Shown here one piece after another: positions 52,263 to 60,937 of a DNA stretch of 64,000 nt (its first letter is position 1; every line of letters begins with the position of its first letter). The DNA is from Pseudomonas poae (GTDB lineage: Bacteria > Pseudomonadota > Gammaproteobacteria > Pseudomonadales > Pseudomonadaceae). The notes under the pieces are model-generated. The model saw only the letters and a program-made list of their open reading frames with translations, did not search any database and was not told where the DNA came from. Made by a program: the position numbers and the translations under genes. The stretch lies in assembly GCF_001439785.1 (NCBI RefSeq), contig NZ_JYLI01000025.1:1-64000 (forward strand), in the 5' to 3' direction.

Positions 52263-53486
52263 TCAGTCGCGCACGTAAATGATTTCCGGACCGTCCTCAT
52301 CATCCACGTCTTCCTCGTCCCAATCGTCGTCGCCGATGTCATGGACCGACTTCACGCCGCTGCGGCGCAGGGCACGCTGGTCGTCCAGGGCCTGCAGCTG
52401 GGCGCGGGCTTCGTCTTCGATCTGCTGGTCGAGCTCGGCGAGTTCGGCCTTGAACACCGGGTCAGCCGCCAGGCGGTCGGCGCGGTCTTCCAGGTAGCGC
52501 ATGATGTCGCGGGTCAGGCGCTCGGTGCCTTCTTTGGCGATGGCCGAGATCACGTAGACCGGACCTTCCCACTCCAGGCGGTCGACGATTTCCTTGACGC
52601 GCTCCTCGTGCTCTTCTTCAAGGATCTGGTCGCACTTGTTCAACACCAGCCAGCGATCACGCTCGGCCAGGGCCGGGCTGAACTTGGTCAGCTCGCTGAC
52701 GATCACTTCGGCGGCATCCGCAGCGCTGGTTTCATCCAGCGGCGCCATGTCAACGAGGTGCAGCAGCAAACGGGTGCGCGACAAGTGCTTGAGGAAACGA
52801 ATACCCAGGCCTGCACCATCGGAAGCGCCTTCGATCAGGCCGGGGATGTCGGCGATCACAAAGCTCTTCCAGCGGTCGACGCTGACCACGCCCAGGTTTG
52901 GCACCAGGGTGGTGAACGGGTAGTCGGCGACTTTCGGCTTGGCGGCCGAGACCGAGCGGATGAAAGTACTTTTGCCGGCGTTCGGCAGGCCCAGCAGGCC
53001 CACGTCCGCCAGTACCTTCATTTCCAGCTTGAGGTCGCGCTGCTCGCCTGGCTTGCCCGGTGTGGTCTGGCGCGGTGCACGGTTGGTGCTGGACTTGAAT
53101 CGGGTATTACCCAGACCGTGCCAGCCACCCTGCACGACCATCAGCTTCTGGCCGGCCTTGGTCAGGTCGCCGATCACTTCCTGGGTGGCCGAGTCGATAA
53201 TGGTAGTGCCCACCGGTACACGCAGCACCAGGTCTTCGCCTTTTTTACCGGTGCAGTCGGTGCTGCCGCCGTTGGAACCACGCTCGGCATCGAAGTGCCG
53301 GGTGTAACGGTAGTCGACCAGGGTGTTGAGGTTTTCGTCGGCCATCATGTAGATGGAACCGCCGTCACCGCCGTCACCGCCGTTTGGGCCACCGTTTTCA
53401 ATGAATTTTTCGCGACGGAAACTCATGCAACCGTTACCGCCGTCGCCTGCTTTTACTCGGATGGAAACTTCATCAACGAACTTCAT
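52263..53486 (-). CDS. obgE: GTPase ObgE/CgtA
   Basis: 407 residues. The glycine-rich Obg domain (~1-158, 'VKAGDGGNGCMSFRREKF', 'GGDGGDGGSIY') precedes a GTPase domain with G1 'GLPNAGKST', G3 'DIPGLIEGA' and G4 'NKCD'. The C-terminal tail is acidic (DDDWDEEDVDDEDGPEI). It takes part in 50S subunit maturation and stress control. It lies downstream of rplU-rpmA but is separated by a terminator-like hairpin. Confidence 0.97.
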   Translation of the reverse strand: MKFVDEVSIRVKAGDGGNGCMSFRREKFIENGGPNGGDGGDGGSIYMMADENLNTLVDYRYTRHFDAERGSNGGSTDCTGKKGEDLVLRVPVGTTIIDSATQEVIGDLTKAGQKLMVVQGGWHGLGNTRFKSSTNRAPRQTTPGKPGEQRDLKLEMKVLADVGLLGLPNAGKSTFIRSVSAAKPKVADYPFTTLVPNLGVVSVDRWKSFVIADIPGLIEGASDGAGLGIRFLKHLSRTRLLLHLVDMAPLDETSAADAAEVIVSELTKFSPALAERDRWLVLNKCDQILEEEHEERVKEIVDRLEWEGPVYVISAIAKEGTERLTRDIMRYLEDRADRLAADPVFKAELAELDQQIEDEARAQLQALDDQRALRRSGVKSVHDIGDDDWDEEDVDDEDGPEIIYVRD

Positions 53487-53636
53487 AACAAAACGCCTCT
53501 CGCCGCACGGGCGAGCTTAAGAAACCAAGACATAAGACTCTTGCAAAAATGAGCGCAGCGACCTCAAGCAACGACCGCACATCCTGCTGCTCTCGCCCAT
53601 GACAAACAGCTTTGCAAGAGACTCACTCCACAAACG

Positions 53637-53666
53637 AAAAAGCCCCGTCGCAAGACAGGGCTTTTC
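53637..53666 (-). terminator. terminator/attenuator between rpmA and obgE
   Basis: AAAAGCCC and GGGCTTTT around CGTCGCAAGACA, with a T-run on the minus strand just after rpmA. It would reduce or stop read-through into obgE. Confidence 0.75.
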
Positions 53667-53680
53667 CAGCGATCTCGCAA

Positions 53681-53938
53681 TTAAGCTGCGACAACGCTCA
53701 CGTAACGGCGGTTGAACGCGCCCTTTACTTCGAACTTGATCACGCCTTCGATTTTAGCGAAGAGGGTGTGATCCTTGCCCATGCCAACACCGTAACCGGC
53801 GTGGAATTGGGTGCCGCGCTGACGCACGATGATGTTGCCCGGAATGATTTTCTGGCCGCCATACATCTTCACGCCAAGGCGTTTGGCTTCTGAGTCGCGA
53901 CCGTTACGGGTACTACCACCAGCTTTTTTGTGTGCCAT
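53681..53938 (-). CDS. rpmA: 50S ribosomal protein L27
   Basis: 85 residues with the universal L27 N-terminus MAHKKAGGSTRNGRDSEAKR and 'GVKMYGGQKIIPGNIIVRQR'. The N-terminal tail reaches the peptidyl-transferase centre. It is 31 bp after rplU in an operon; a terminator follows. Confidence 0.98.
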   Translation of the reverse strand: MAHKKAGGSTRNGRDSEAKRLGVKMYGGQKIIPGNIIVRQRGTQFHAGYGVGMGKDHTLFAKIEGVIKFEVKGAFNRRYVSVVAA

Positions 53939-53969
53939 GAGTCAATTCTCCTAGTGAGGAATTAGGCTA

Positions 53970-54284
53970 TTAAGCCTGAATACCGGTGATTTTGATCTCG
54001 GTGTACCACTGGCGGTGGCCCATACGCTTCATGTGGTGCTTACGACGACGGAACTTGATGATGCGGATTTTATCGTGACGACCTTGGGAGATCACTTCAG
54101 CCACAACGGTAGCGCCAGCAACAACTGGAGCGCCGATGTTCACGTCATCGCCATTGGCGACCAACAGAACGCGATCAAAAGTAACGGATTCGCCAGTAGC
54201 GATTTCCAGTTTTTCGATCTTCAGGTATTCACCTGGGGCGACTTTGTATTGCTTGCCACCAGTAACAATTACTGCGTACGACAT
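53970..54284 (-). CDS. rplU: 50S ribosomal protein L21
   Basis: 104 residues starting MSYAVIVTGGKQYKVAPGEY, the canonical L21 opening, and containing 'FRRRKHHMKRMGHRQWYTEI'. I chose the ATG at 54284. It binds 23S rRNA in the large subunit. It is the first gene of rplU-rpmA and is divergent from ispB with ~240 bp between starts, where promoters for both must lie. Confidence 0.98.
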   Translation of the reverse strand: MSYAVIVTGGKQYKVAPGEYLKIEKLEIATGESVTFDRVLLVANGDDVNIGAPVVAGATVVAEVISQGRHDKIRIIKFRRRKHHMKRMGHRQWYTEIKITGIQA

Positions 54285-54523
54285 GGTATTTCTCCGATAA
54301 TCCTGCTCACCCAGCGCTTTATAAGAAGAGGTATTGGCTGGCATGGCTGCATGGGATGGACGTCCCGAATGCAATTGCGTAAGGCAGGTGCTGCCCAGGA
54401 AGTTCAGGGTGCGCGATTGTACGCAAGGTAAATGGGTGTTGCAAGGGGCCGTCCATCGCGCCTTGACACCCGGGGGTCAGGGTCCTAGCATGCCGCGCAA
54501 CCCTTCTGGAGCGACTGTCGCTG

Positions 54524-55492
54524 ATGCAACCCCAAGCTTTCTACCGCGCGGTCGCGGACGATTTTAGCGCCGTCGACGGCATCATCAAGCAGCAGCTTAC
54601 CTCGAAAGTGCCGCTGGTCTCCAAAATTGGCGACTACATTACGTCGGCCGGCGGCAAACGCCTGCGTCCTTTATTAGTGTTGCTGTGCGGCAAGGCGCTG
54701 GGCCGCGAAGGCGATGACTTGCGCCTGCTGGCCGCCACCATTGAATTCCTGCACACCGCCACCCTGCTGCATGACGACGTGGTCGACATGTCTGGCATGC
54801 GCCGTGGCCGCGAGACCGCCAACGCCATGTGGGGTAACGCGCCGAGCGTGCTGGTGGGCGATTTCCTGTATTCGCGCTCGTTCGAGATGATGGTCGAGCT
54901 GGGTTCGATGCCGGTGATGAAGATTCTGTCACAGGCCACGCGCATCATCGCCGAAGGTGAAGTGTTGCAGCTGTCCAAAGTGCGCGACGCCAGCACTACC
55001 GAAGAAACCTATATGGAAGTGATTCGCGGCAAAACCGCGATGCTCTTCGAAGCTTCGACCCACAGCGCCGCTGCGTTGTGTGGCGCAACGGCTGAACAAG
55101 CCGAAGCCCTGCGTACCTTTGGCGACCACTTGGGTGTAGCGTTCCAACTGGTGGACGATCTGCTCGACTACCGTGGCGACGCCGAAACCCTGGGCAAGAA
55201 TGTCGGCGACGACCTGGCCGAGGGCAAGCCGACACTGCCGCTGATCTACACCATGCGCGAAGGCACGCCGGAACAGGCGGCACTGGTGCGCAAGGCGATC
55301 CAGAAAGGCGGGATTGAAGACCTCGAAGCTATCCGTGCTGCGGTAGAAGCCTCGGGCTCCCTGGAGTACACCGCACAGCTGGCGCGCGACTACGTGGCCC
55401 GTGCCATCCAGTGCCTGGAAGCCCTGCCAGCCAGCGAATACCGGGATGCCCTGGTCGAGCTGAGCGAGTTTGCGGTAGCCCGTACGCACTGA
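54524..55492 (+). CDS. ispB: polyprenyl (octa-/nonaprenyl) diphosphate synthase
   Basis: 322 residues of the trans-prenyltransferase family. The two Asp-rich metal motifs are 'LLHDDVVDMSGMRRG' (DDxxD) and 'QLVDDLLDYRGD'. 'GGKRLRPLLVLL' is the substrate-binding block. It makes the ubiquinone side chain by adding isopentenyl units; pseudomonads use Q9, so nonaprenyl is likely. It is divergent from rplU, as across the genus. Confidence 0.95.
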   Translation: MQPQAFYRAVADDFSAVDGIIKQQLTSKVPLVSKIGDYITSAGGKRLRPLLVLLCGKALGREGDDLRLLAATIEFLHTATLLHDDVVDMSGMRRGRETANAMWGNAPSVLVGDFLYSRSFEMMVELGSMPVMKILSQATRIIAEGEVLQLSKVRDASTTEETYMEVIRGKTAMLFEASTHSAAALCGATAEQAEALRTFGDHLGVAFQLVDDLLDYRGDAETLGKNVGDDLAEGKPTLPLIYTMREGTPEQAALVRKAIQKGGIEDLEAIRAAVEASGSLEYTAQLARDYVARAIQCLEALPASEYRDALVELSEFAVARTH

Positions 55493-55516
55493 GCAATATC
55501 TGCGAGCGCAGGCTTG

Positions 55517-55604
55517 TGTGGGAGCTGGCTTGCCTGCGATAGCATCACCTCGGTACATCTGACACATCGCGGTGCCTGCATCGCGGGCAAGCCCGACTCC
55601 CACA
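55517..55604. repeat. REP-like doublet, GTGGGAGC family
   Basis: TGTGGGAGCTGGCTTGCCTG at the left and a CGCGGGCAAGCCCGACTCCCACA end at the right are imperfect inverted copies around a ~45-bp centre. It lies just after ispB. Confidence 0.8.
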
Positions 55605-55686
55605 AGGTTCCGAGGCGCCCCCCCAACCTGCAATAAACCCTATATAATGTGCGACTTTTAGCCACCCTGACTCTCAAGGAGCTTTA

Positions 55687-56028
55687 GTGAGCACGTTGCC
55701 ACCCTGCCCAAAATGCAATTCCGAGTACACCTACGAAGACGGCGCCCAGCTGATCTGCCCGGAATGCGCCCACGAGTGGTCCGCCAATGGCGAGGCCGAA
55801 GTGGCGGGCGACGAAACTGTGAAGAAAGACTCTGTGGGCAATGTCCTGCAGGACGGCGATACCATCACCGTGATCAAGGACCTCAAAGTCAAGGGCACGT
55901 CGCTGGTAGTCAAGGTCGGGACCAAGGTCAAGAACATCCGCCTGTGTGACGGCGATCATGATATCGATTGCAAGATCGACGGTATCGGCCCGATGAAACT
56001 CAAGTCCGAGTTCGTGCGCAAGGTCTGA
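55687..56028 (+). CDS. yjdM: zinc-ribbon protein YjdM (PhnA-like)
   Basis: 113 residues from a GTG with AAGGAG upstream. The N-terminal zinc ribbon is C-x2-C ... C-x2-C ('LPPCPKCNSEYTYEDGAQL' then 'CPECAHEW'), followed by the PhnA domain ('VGNVLQDGDTITVIKDLKVK'). The old name 'alkylphosphonate uptake protein' is misleading; the role is unknown. Confidence 0.93.
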   Translation: MSTLPPCPKCNSEYTYEDGAQLICPECAHEWSANGEAEVAGDETVKKDSVGNVLQDGDTITVIKDLKVKGTSLVVKVGTKVKNIRLCDGDHDIDCKIDGIGPMKLKSEFVRKV

Positions 56029-56144
56029 ACCTGCCTCTTCCATCCCGCAGCCACTGCGGGATGGCGTTTCGCCCTCTTTGCTGACGCAGCTCAATACCCA
56101 CACAGAAAAAAATACAAATCGCCAATAGGCACTTGCCATTCCAC

Positions 56145-56165
56145 GAATAAGAATTATTCTCATTG
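56145..56165 (+). promoter_or_regulatory. Fur box
   Basis: GAATAAGAATTATTCTCATTG contains the inverted repeat AAGAAT-T-ATTCTC in the 7-1-7 Fur layout and is AT-rich against a GC-rich background. It lies 24 bases before the ATG of the next small gene, over its probable promoter, predicting iron-repressed expression. Confidence 0.7.
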
Positions 56166-56188
56166 AAACCCATCAAGGAGAATGAACC

Positions 56189-56446
56189 ATGACTTATTTG
56201 ATCGATGCCTGGCTGGACCGCCCGCACCCCTATCTGCGAATCCTCCATCGGGAAACCGGCGAAGTGTGCGCGGTGCTGGAAGAGGAAGCGCTCAATGAGC
56301 TACAGGACCAGGGCGACCTGGACGTGAATGGTCTGAGTTCGAGTGAACCGGGTGTACTGAAGGAAGTGGTGCGCAACCTGTTTCTGTTCTGCTATGCGCG
56401 GGCATTGCGCCCGACGACGGAGCTGCATGGCAGGTTTCACCCGTGA
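56189..56446 (+). CDS. small uncharacterised protein, PA4570-like, probably iron-regulated
   Basis: 85 residues (MTYLIDAWLDRPHPYLRILH...), acidic, with no signal or membrane segment. It occupies the place of P. aeruginosa PA4570, between yjdM/ispB and fklB. AAGGAG precedes the ATG. A Fur box lies just upstream, so it should be expressed under iron limitation. The biochemical role is unknown. Confidence 0.85.
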   Translation: MTYLIDAWLDRPHPYLRILHRETGEVCAVLEEEALNELQDQGDLDVNGLSSSEPGVLKEVVRNLFLFCYARALRPTTELHGRFHP

Positions 56447-56463
56447 ACCAAAAACGGGATGCT

Positions 56464-56557
56464 GCGCCCTCTGTGGGCGCCGGGCTTGCCCGCGATGCAG
56501 ACAACTCGGCCTGAAGTAGCACCGAGGTGATGCCATCGCAGGCAAGCCAGCGCCCTC
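56464..56557. repeat. REP-like doublet, GTGGGCGC variant
   Basis: GCGCCCTCTGTGGGCGCCGG at the left and a GGCAAGCCAGCGCCCTC end at the right, with GCTTGCCCGCGATGC inside. Related to the copy at 55.5 kb but with the outer arms changed to GGGCGC. It lies between the Fur-regulated gene and fklB. Confidence 0.75.
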
Positions 56558-56575
56558 ATGAAGCAAAAGCAGGTC

Positions 56576-57193
56576 TTACAGAACGTCGAGCAACTCGACA
56601 TCGAATACCAGCACGCTGTGCGGCGGAATGCTGCCAACGCCTTGAGCGCCGTATGCCAGTTCGCTCGGCACGTACAGGCGCCATTTGCTGCCGGCATTCA
56701 TCAGTTGCAGGGCTTCGGTCCAGCCGGCGATCACGCCGCCCACCGGGAATTCCGCAGGCTGGCCGCGCTCGTAGGAGCTGTCGAACACAGTGCCGTCGAT
56801 CAGGGTGCCATGGTAGTGGGTACGCACCTGGTCTTCACGGCTCGGCTTGGCGCCGTCACCCTGGGTCAGCACTTCAAATTGCAAGCCGGACGCCAGGGTA
56901 GTAATGCCGTCACGCTTGGCGTTTTCAGCCAGGAACGCCAGACCAGCGCCAGCGGCTGCTTCAGCCTTGGCAGCCGCTTCGGCTTGCATGATTTCGCGGA
57001 TGACCTTGAAGCTGGCGGCCATTTGCTCCTGGTCGACACGGCTTGGCTTGCCTGCGAACGCGTCGGTCAGGCCGGCCAGGATGGCGTCCAGGCTGACGCC
57101 CGGTGGCGGGTTGTCGCGCAGTTGGTCGCCCAACTGACGGCCGATACCGTAGCTGACGCGGGTTTCGTCGGTAGACAGATTAACGTCGGACAT
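56576..57193 (-). CDS. fklB: FKBP-type peptidyl-prolyl isomerase FklB
   Basis: 205 residues from the ATG at 57193. An N-terminal helical dimerisation domain (~1-90, 'SYGIGRQLGDQLRDNPPPGV') precedes the FKBP domain ('VRTHYHGTLIDGTVFDSSYE', 'IPPHSVLVFDVELLDV'). No signal peptide is present, so it is cytoplasmic like FklB of E. coli. Confidence 0.95.
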   Translation of the reverse strand: MSDVNLSTDETRVSYGIGRQLGDQLRDNPPPGVSLDAILAGLTDAFAGKPSRVDQEQMAASFKVIREIMQAEAAAKAEAAAGAGLAFLAENAKRDGITTLASGLQFEVLTQGDGAKPSREDQVRTHYHGTLIDGTVFDSSYERGQPAEFPVGGVIAGWTEALQLMNAGSKWRLYVPSELAYGAQGVGSIPPHSVLVFDVELLDVL

Positions 57194-57445
57194 GAAAAGG
57201 CTCCGCTGTGGGACCACGCAATGTGCCGCGCCGTCCACAATTAAAAGGGCCCGCAGACTAGCATAATAAGGGCAACTGGGGATGCGCCCTTGCGGAGCAT
57301 CGCCGCCCCCTTTTAGTGCTTTTTTGTCGCATCGCAGATAAAAACCCTACAGATTTTTCTTTTGCCGCCGATAGAGAGCTACACCTTGGCTGGCTCAAAA
57401 AACAACATCATCCAGCAGACAGACATTTTTCTTGCGGAGCAATCG

Positions 57446-59365
57446 ATGAACAGCTGGTTCGGTAACATCAGCGTAAACCTCAAACTCGGCCTGGGCTTCG
57501 GCCTGGTGCTTGTCCTCACGTCGATCCTGGCACTCACCGGCTGGACCAGCCTGGGCGGCCTGATCGACCGCAGCAACTGGATGAGCGATATTACCCAGCT
57601 TAATGCCTCCCTGACCAAACTGCGTATCGTGCGCCTGCAATACATGCTGGCCAACGGCGACGAGACCGTTGCTCAAAACGTGCAAACCAACCTGGATGCC
57701 TTCACCGCCCAGCAGCAAAAGCTGCTCGACAGCTTCAAGAGCCCGGAAAACCTCAAGCTGCTCAACGCGCAGAAAACCGTGATCACCGCCTATCAGCAGT
57801 CGCTGAACAAAATGCGCGAGGCCTACCGCAACGGCAACGCTGCACGCGAAATGATGGGAGACAAGGCCGACATCGCCAACGCGCAGATCAACGCCCTTGA
57901 TGCCAACGTGCAGCAGATGCCCGACAGCCCGGAACGCTTCACTCAGTACCAGGCCGTGGTCAACGCCAAGACCGAACTCCAGCAGGCCCGTTACGAGGTG
58001 CGAGGCTATACCAACAACGTCAATGCAGAGACCGAGGCCCGTGCTGCCGCTCAGATCGACAAGGCCATCAGCAGCCTGAAGAATCTCAGCGCCGCCTTTG
58101 GCAGCAGCCAGCAAACCGCGCTGAGTTCTCTGGAAACCGCGCTGGGCGCCTATCGCAGTGCCGTGCAGAGCTATAAGGCAGCGAATGCCAACATCGTCAG
58201 CGCCCGCGCCGAAATGACCACTCAGGGCGCCGATATCGTCACCATCAGCGAAAAGCTCTACGAGATCCAATTGCAACGTCGTGACGCCGAAAGCGCCCAG
58301 GCCCGCAGCCTGCAGTTGATCAGCACGCTGCTGGCCCTGCTGGTTGGCATCATTGCGGCGCTGGTCATCACTCGCCAGATCACCCGTCCACTGCAGGAGA
58401 CCCTCGCCGTGGTCGAGCGCATTGCCTCCGGCGACTTGAGCCACAATATCCAGGTCACCCGTCGGGACGAGTTGGGTGTGTTGCAACAAGGCATCCAGCG
58501 CATGGGCACCACCCTGCGCGAGCTGATCAGCGGCATTCGCGACGGCGTGACCCAGATCGCCAGCGCTGCCGAAGAGCTGTCGGCCGTGACCGAGCAGACC
58601 AGCGCCGGGGTCAACAGCCAGAAGATCGAGACCGATCAGGTCGCCACCGCCATGCACGAAATGACCGCCACTGTGCAGGAAGTGGCGCGTAACGCCGAGC
58701 AGGCTTCACTGGCTGCCGCCGATGCGGACGGTCAGGCCCGCGCCGGCGACAAGGTGGTGGCCGAAGCCATCGCCCAGATCGAACGCCTTGCCGCCGAAGT
58801 GGCACGTTCCACCGACGCCATGTCGCATCTGCAACAAGAGAGCAACAAGATTGGCAGCGTGATGGACGTGATCAAGGCCGTGGCCGAACAGACCAACCTG
58901 CTGGCACTCAACGCGGCGATTGAAGCGGCACGTGCCGGTGAAGCCGGTCGTGGGTTTGCGGTCGTGGCCGACGAAGTACGTGGCCTGGCCCAGCGCACGC
59001 AAAAATCCACCGAGGAAATCGAAGGCCTGGTCGCCGGTTTGCAGAACGGCACCCAGCAAGTGGCCAACGTGATGAACAACAGCCGCAGCCTCACTGACAG
59101 CAGTGTCGAGCTGACGCGCAAGGCCGGTGCCTCCCTGGAAAACATCACCCGCACGGTGTCGAACATCCAGTCGATGAACCAGCAGATTGCCGCGGCGGCA
59201 GAACAGCAAAGCGCGGTGGCCGAAGAGATCAGCCGCAGTATCGTGAATGTGCGTGACGTGTCGGAACAGACCGCCACGGCAAGCAACGAGACGGCCAAGT
59301 CGAGCGTTGAGCTGGCTCGATTGGGCAGCCAGTTGCAGCAGATGGTCAGTCACTTCCGCGTTTGA
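57446..59365 (+). CDS. methyl-accepting chemotaxis protein, HBM sensor type
   Basis: 639 residues from the ATG at 57446 (MNSWFGNISVNLKLG). Two membrane helices (~12-32 and ~288-308) bracket a ~250-residue all-helical periplasmic domain. Its size and the 'LRIVRLQYMLANGDE' region fit the helical bimodular (HBM) sensors such as McpS, which bind organic acids. A HAMP domain (~309-362) and a signalling domain with the conserved hairpin tip 'IKAVAEQTNLLALNAAIEAA' follow. The ligand cannot be read from sequence. Confidence 0.95.
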   Translation: MNSWFGNISVNLKLGLGFGLVLVLTSILALTGWTSLGGLIDRSNWMSDITQLNASLTKLRIVRLQYMLANGDETVAQNVQTNLDAFTAQQQKLLDSFKSPENLKLLNAQKTVITAYQQSLNKMREAYRNGNAAREMMGDKADIANAQINALDANVQQMPDSPERFTQYQAVVNAKTELQQARYEVRGYTNNVNAETEARAAAQIDKAISSLKNLSAAFGSSQQTALSSLETALGAYRSAVQSYKAANANIVSARAEMTTQGADIVTISEKLYEIQLQRRDAESAQARSLQLISTLLALLVGIIAALVITRQITRPLQETLAVVERIASGDLSHNIQVTRRDELGVLQQGIQRMGTTLRELISGIRDGVTQIASAAEELSAVTEQTSAGVNSQKIETDQVATAMHEMTATVQEVARNAEQASLAAADADGQARAGDKVVAEAIAQIERLAAEVARSTDAMSHLQQESNKIGSVMDVIKAVAEQTNLLALNAAIEAARAGEAGRGFAVVADEVRGLAQRTQKSTEEIEGLVAGLQNGTQQVANVMNNSRSLTDSSVELTRKAGASLENITRTVSNIQSMNQQIAAAAEQQSAVAEEISRSIVNVRDVSEQTATASNETAKSSVELARLGSQLQQMVSHFRV

Positions 59366-59377
59366 CTCAGCAAAAAG

Positions 59378-59403
59378 CCGCCTCGGGTTTAACCGAGGCG
59401 GCC
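59378..59403 (-). terminator. terminator of the 32-codon ORF
   Basis: GCCGCCTCGG and CCGAGGCGGC form a 10-bp stem. The T-run (TTTTTGC) follows only on the minus strand, so it terminates transcription coming from the small ORF at 59418-59516 and not from the chemoreceptor gene. Confidence 0.8.
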
Positions 59404-59417
59404 CCACTTCTCAGACC

Positions 59418-59516
59418 TTACAGGTCGTCGAAGCTGTCCCGCAGGAATGCCCATGCGTGATAAATACGCAGCGCATTCACTACGAGGTTCCACGTACGTC
59501 GTGCAAACTTAGACAT
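59418..59516 (-). CDS. small ORF, 32 aa, with strong SD and its own terminator
   Basis: ATG at 59516 with Shine-Dalgarno GGAGGG six bases upstream, 32 codons, TAA, then a terminator 15 bp later. The peptide starts MSKFARRTWNLVVNALRI and ends 'AFLRDSFDDL': a basic start, an amphipathic, Trp/Tyr-bearing middle and an acidic end, which suggests membrane surface association. An inverted repeat GGCCC/GGGCC (59521-59540) covers part of the SD, so translation may be controlled. No family is recognised. Confidence 0.65.
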   Translation of the reverse strand: MSKFARRTWNLVVNALRIYHAWAFLRDSFDDL

Positions 59517-59951
59517 ACTCGGCCCTCCGTGAGTTGGGCCTTACCTCCAGCGCACTTACCGGAACATGTGAGCCTTCAGATGCGGGTCAATGCGTCCTTG
59601 AGGCGGCCGGGTTGATGGTCCTCCCGCATAAATCCGGCACGGATTACTAGCCCGTGGCGGTCGGCCCAGAATTTGCGCGCGCACCCGGCACACCTGAAAG
59701 AGACAAACGTAGAACGGGGAGAATCCTAACGAACATTCAGGTTTGAGGTGTTTCCAGAAAACGTTAAATATGCAGTATTGCCCACCAGTTTATTGCAAGT
59801 TTTTGCAGCGACTGATCGCAAGAAAATCAATAGCATCCACGCCCAATGCAACCGTCACTCAACCTTGCGCGATGACATTAGCGTCAGTAGTATTCGTCTG
59901 CAGGTCAATGTGTCCTTGAGTTCGCAAGCCCCAGCCACTAACTGGGATTGC

Positions 59952-59988
59952 AATAAAAAACCGCCCCTACCCAGGCGGTTTTTTATTG
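59952..59988 (-). terminator. rho-independent terminator after the VOC gene
   Basis: AAAAAACCGCC and GGCGGTTTTTT around CCTACCCA, with T-runs on both strands; 16 bp after the VOC stop on the minus strand. Confidence 0.85.
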
Positions 59989-60003
59989 CCTGCGATTTAC
60001 CTC

Positions 60004-60372
60004 TCAGGCCTCGCCTTCCTCGACAAACACCAGGCGATTTCCAAACGGGTCCTTGATGCTCATTTCCCGCGATCCCCAGGGCGTTTTTTCAACGCCGGGC
60101 TTGGCGAACCGGTAGTCTCTGGCCTGCAACTGCTGCTGGTAAGCGTCCAGCCCTTGCGTCTGAATCCGCACCGCCGCCCCCGGCGACGCATCGCCATGGT
60201 GCTCTGACACGTGCAGCACACACTCCCCCAGCGACACCTGCAGGTACAGCGGATAATTCGCTTCGAACCGATGCTGCCAATCGACCTTGAAGCCCAGGAA
60301 GTCGACGTAGAACTCCAAGGCCTTGGCCTCGTCGAAACTCCGCAGGATGGGGATGACTTTTCCTAAGTGCAT
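60004..60372 (-). CDS. VOC family (glyoxalase/bleomycin-resistance fold) protein
   Basis: 122 residues. Paired beta-alpha-beta-beta-beta modules: 'ALEFYVDFLGFKVDWQHRFE' and the C-terminal 'MSIKDPFGNRLVFVEE'. Members include glyoxalase I, bleomycin-binding proteins and ring-cleaving dioxygenases; nothing here fixes which. The ATG at 60372 is chosen because the upstream extension is unlike the family. Confidence 0.88.
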   Translation of the reverse strand: MHLGKVIPILRSFDEAKALEFYVDFLGFKVDWQHRFEANYPLYLQVSLGECVLHVSEHHGDASPGAAVRIQTQGLDAYQQQLQARDYRFAKPGVEKTPWGSREMSIKDPFGNRLVFVEEGEA

Positions 60373-60531
60373 GACGACCGCTCCGTGTAAAAGAGCGCCC
60401 ACTATAGAGGCGAAAACCCACGAAGAAAATTCGCCAGGAGATGGGCTGACCGCTCGCTCGGACTTGCCCGAAACTCGCACGCTGTCTGCGAGTCATAGAA
60501 TGCAACGCCACTCACGCACGGGAACCCGACC

Positions 60532-60912
60532 ATGATTCGTACATCTTTTGCCGTCAGCGCCCTGCTTCTGGCGCTTTGCGGCGCAGCCTCAGCCGCCGAC
60601 AATCCTGCGCTGAAAAAATGCATGGACAGCGCCGAAACCACCCTCGCCATGGTCACGTGCAATGTCAAGGAAACCAAGGTGCAGGATGCGCGCCTGAACA
60701 GGGCCTACAAGACCGCACTGGATGCACAGGAAGGTGAACGCAAGCAGCAGCTGCAAGACGTGCAGCGCCTGTGGATCAAATACCGCGACGCCAATTGCGC
60801 CTTCGTCGGCAGCGCCACCGGCGGCACCATCGATCAGGTCAACGGCTCCGGCTGCGTGCTGGACATGACCCAGACCCGCGCCCAGGAACTCGAAGACCTG
60901 GTTGGGCCGTAA
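60532..60912 (+). CDS. lysozyme inhibitor LprI-like (DUF1311) periplasmic protein
   Basis: 126 residues with a signal peptide cut near ASA|ADN. 'LNRAYKTALDAQEGERKQQL' followed by 'RLWIKYRDANCAF' is the DUF1311/LprI signature, with four cysteines after cleavage likely forming disulfides. LprI of M. tuberculosis inhibits lysozyme; many other members are uncharacterised, so the name is by family only. Confidence 0.88.
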   Translation: MIRTSFAVSALLLALCGAASAADNPALKKCMDSAETTLAMVTCNVKETKVQDARLNRAYKTALDAQEGERKQQLQDVQRLWIKYRDANCAFVGSATGGTIDQVNGSGCVLDMTQTRAQELEDLVGP

Positions 60913-60937
60913 CTGGCTGGTCCATAAACAGACACGC

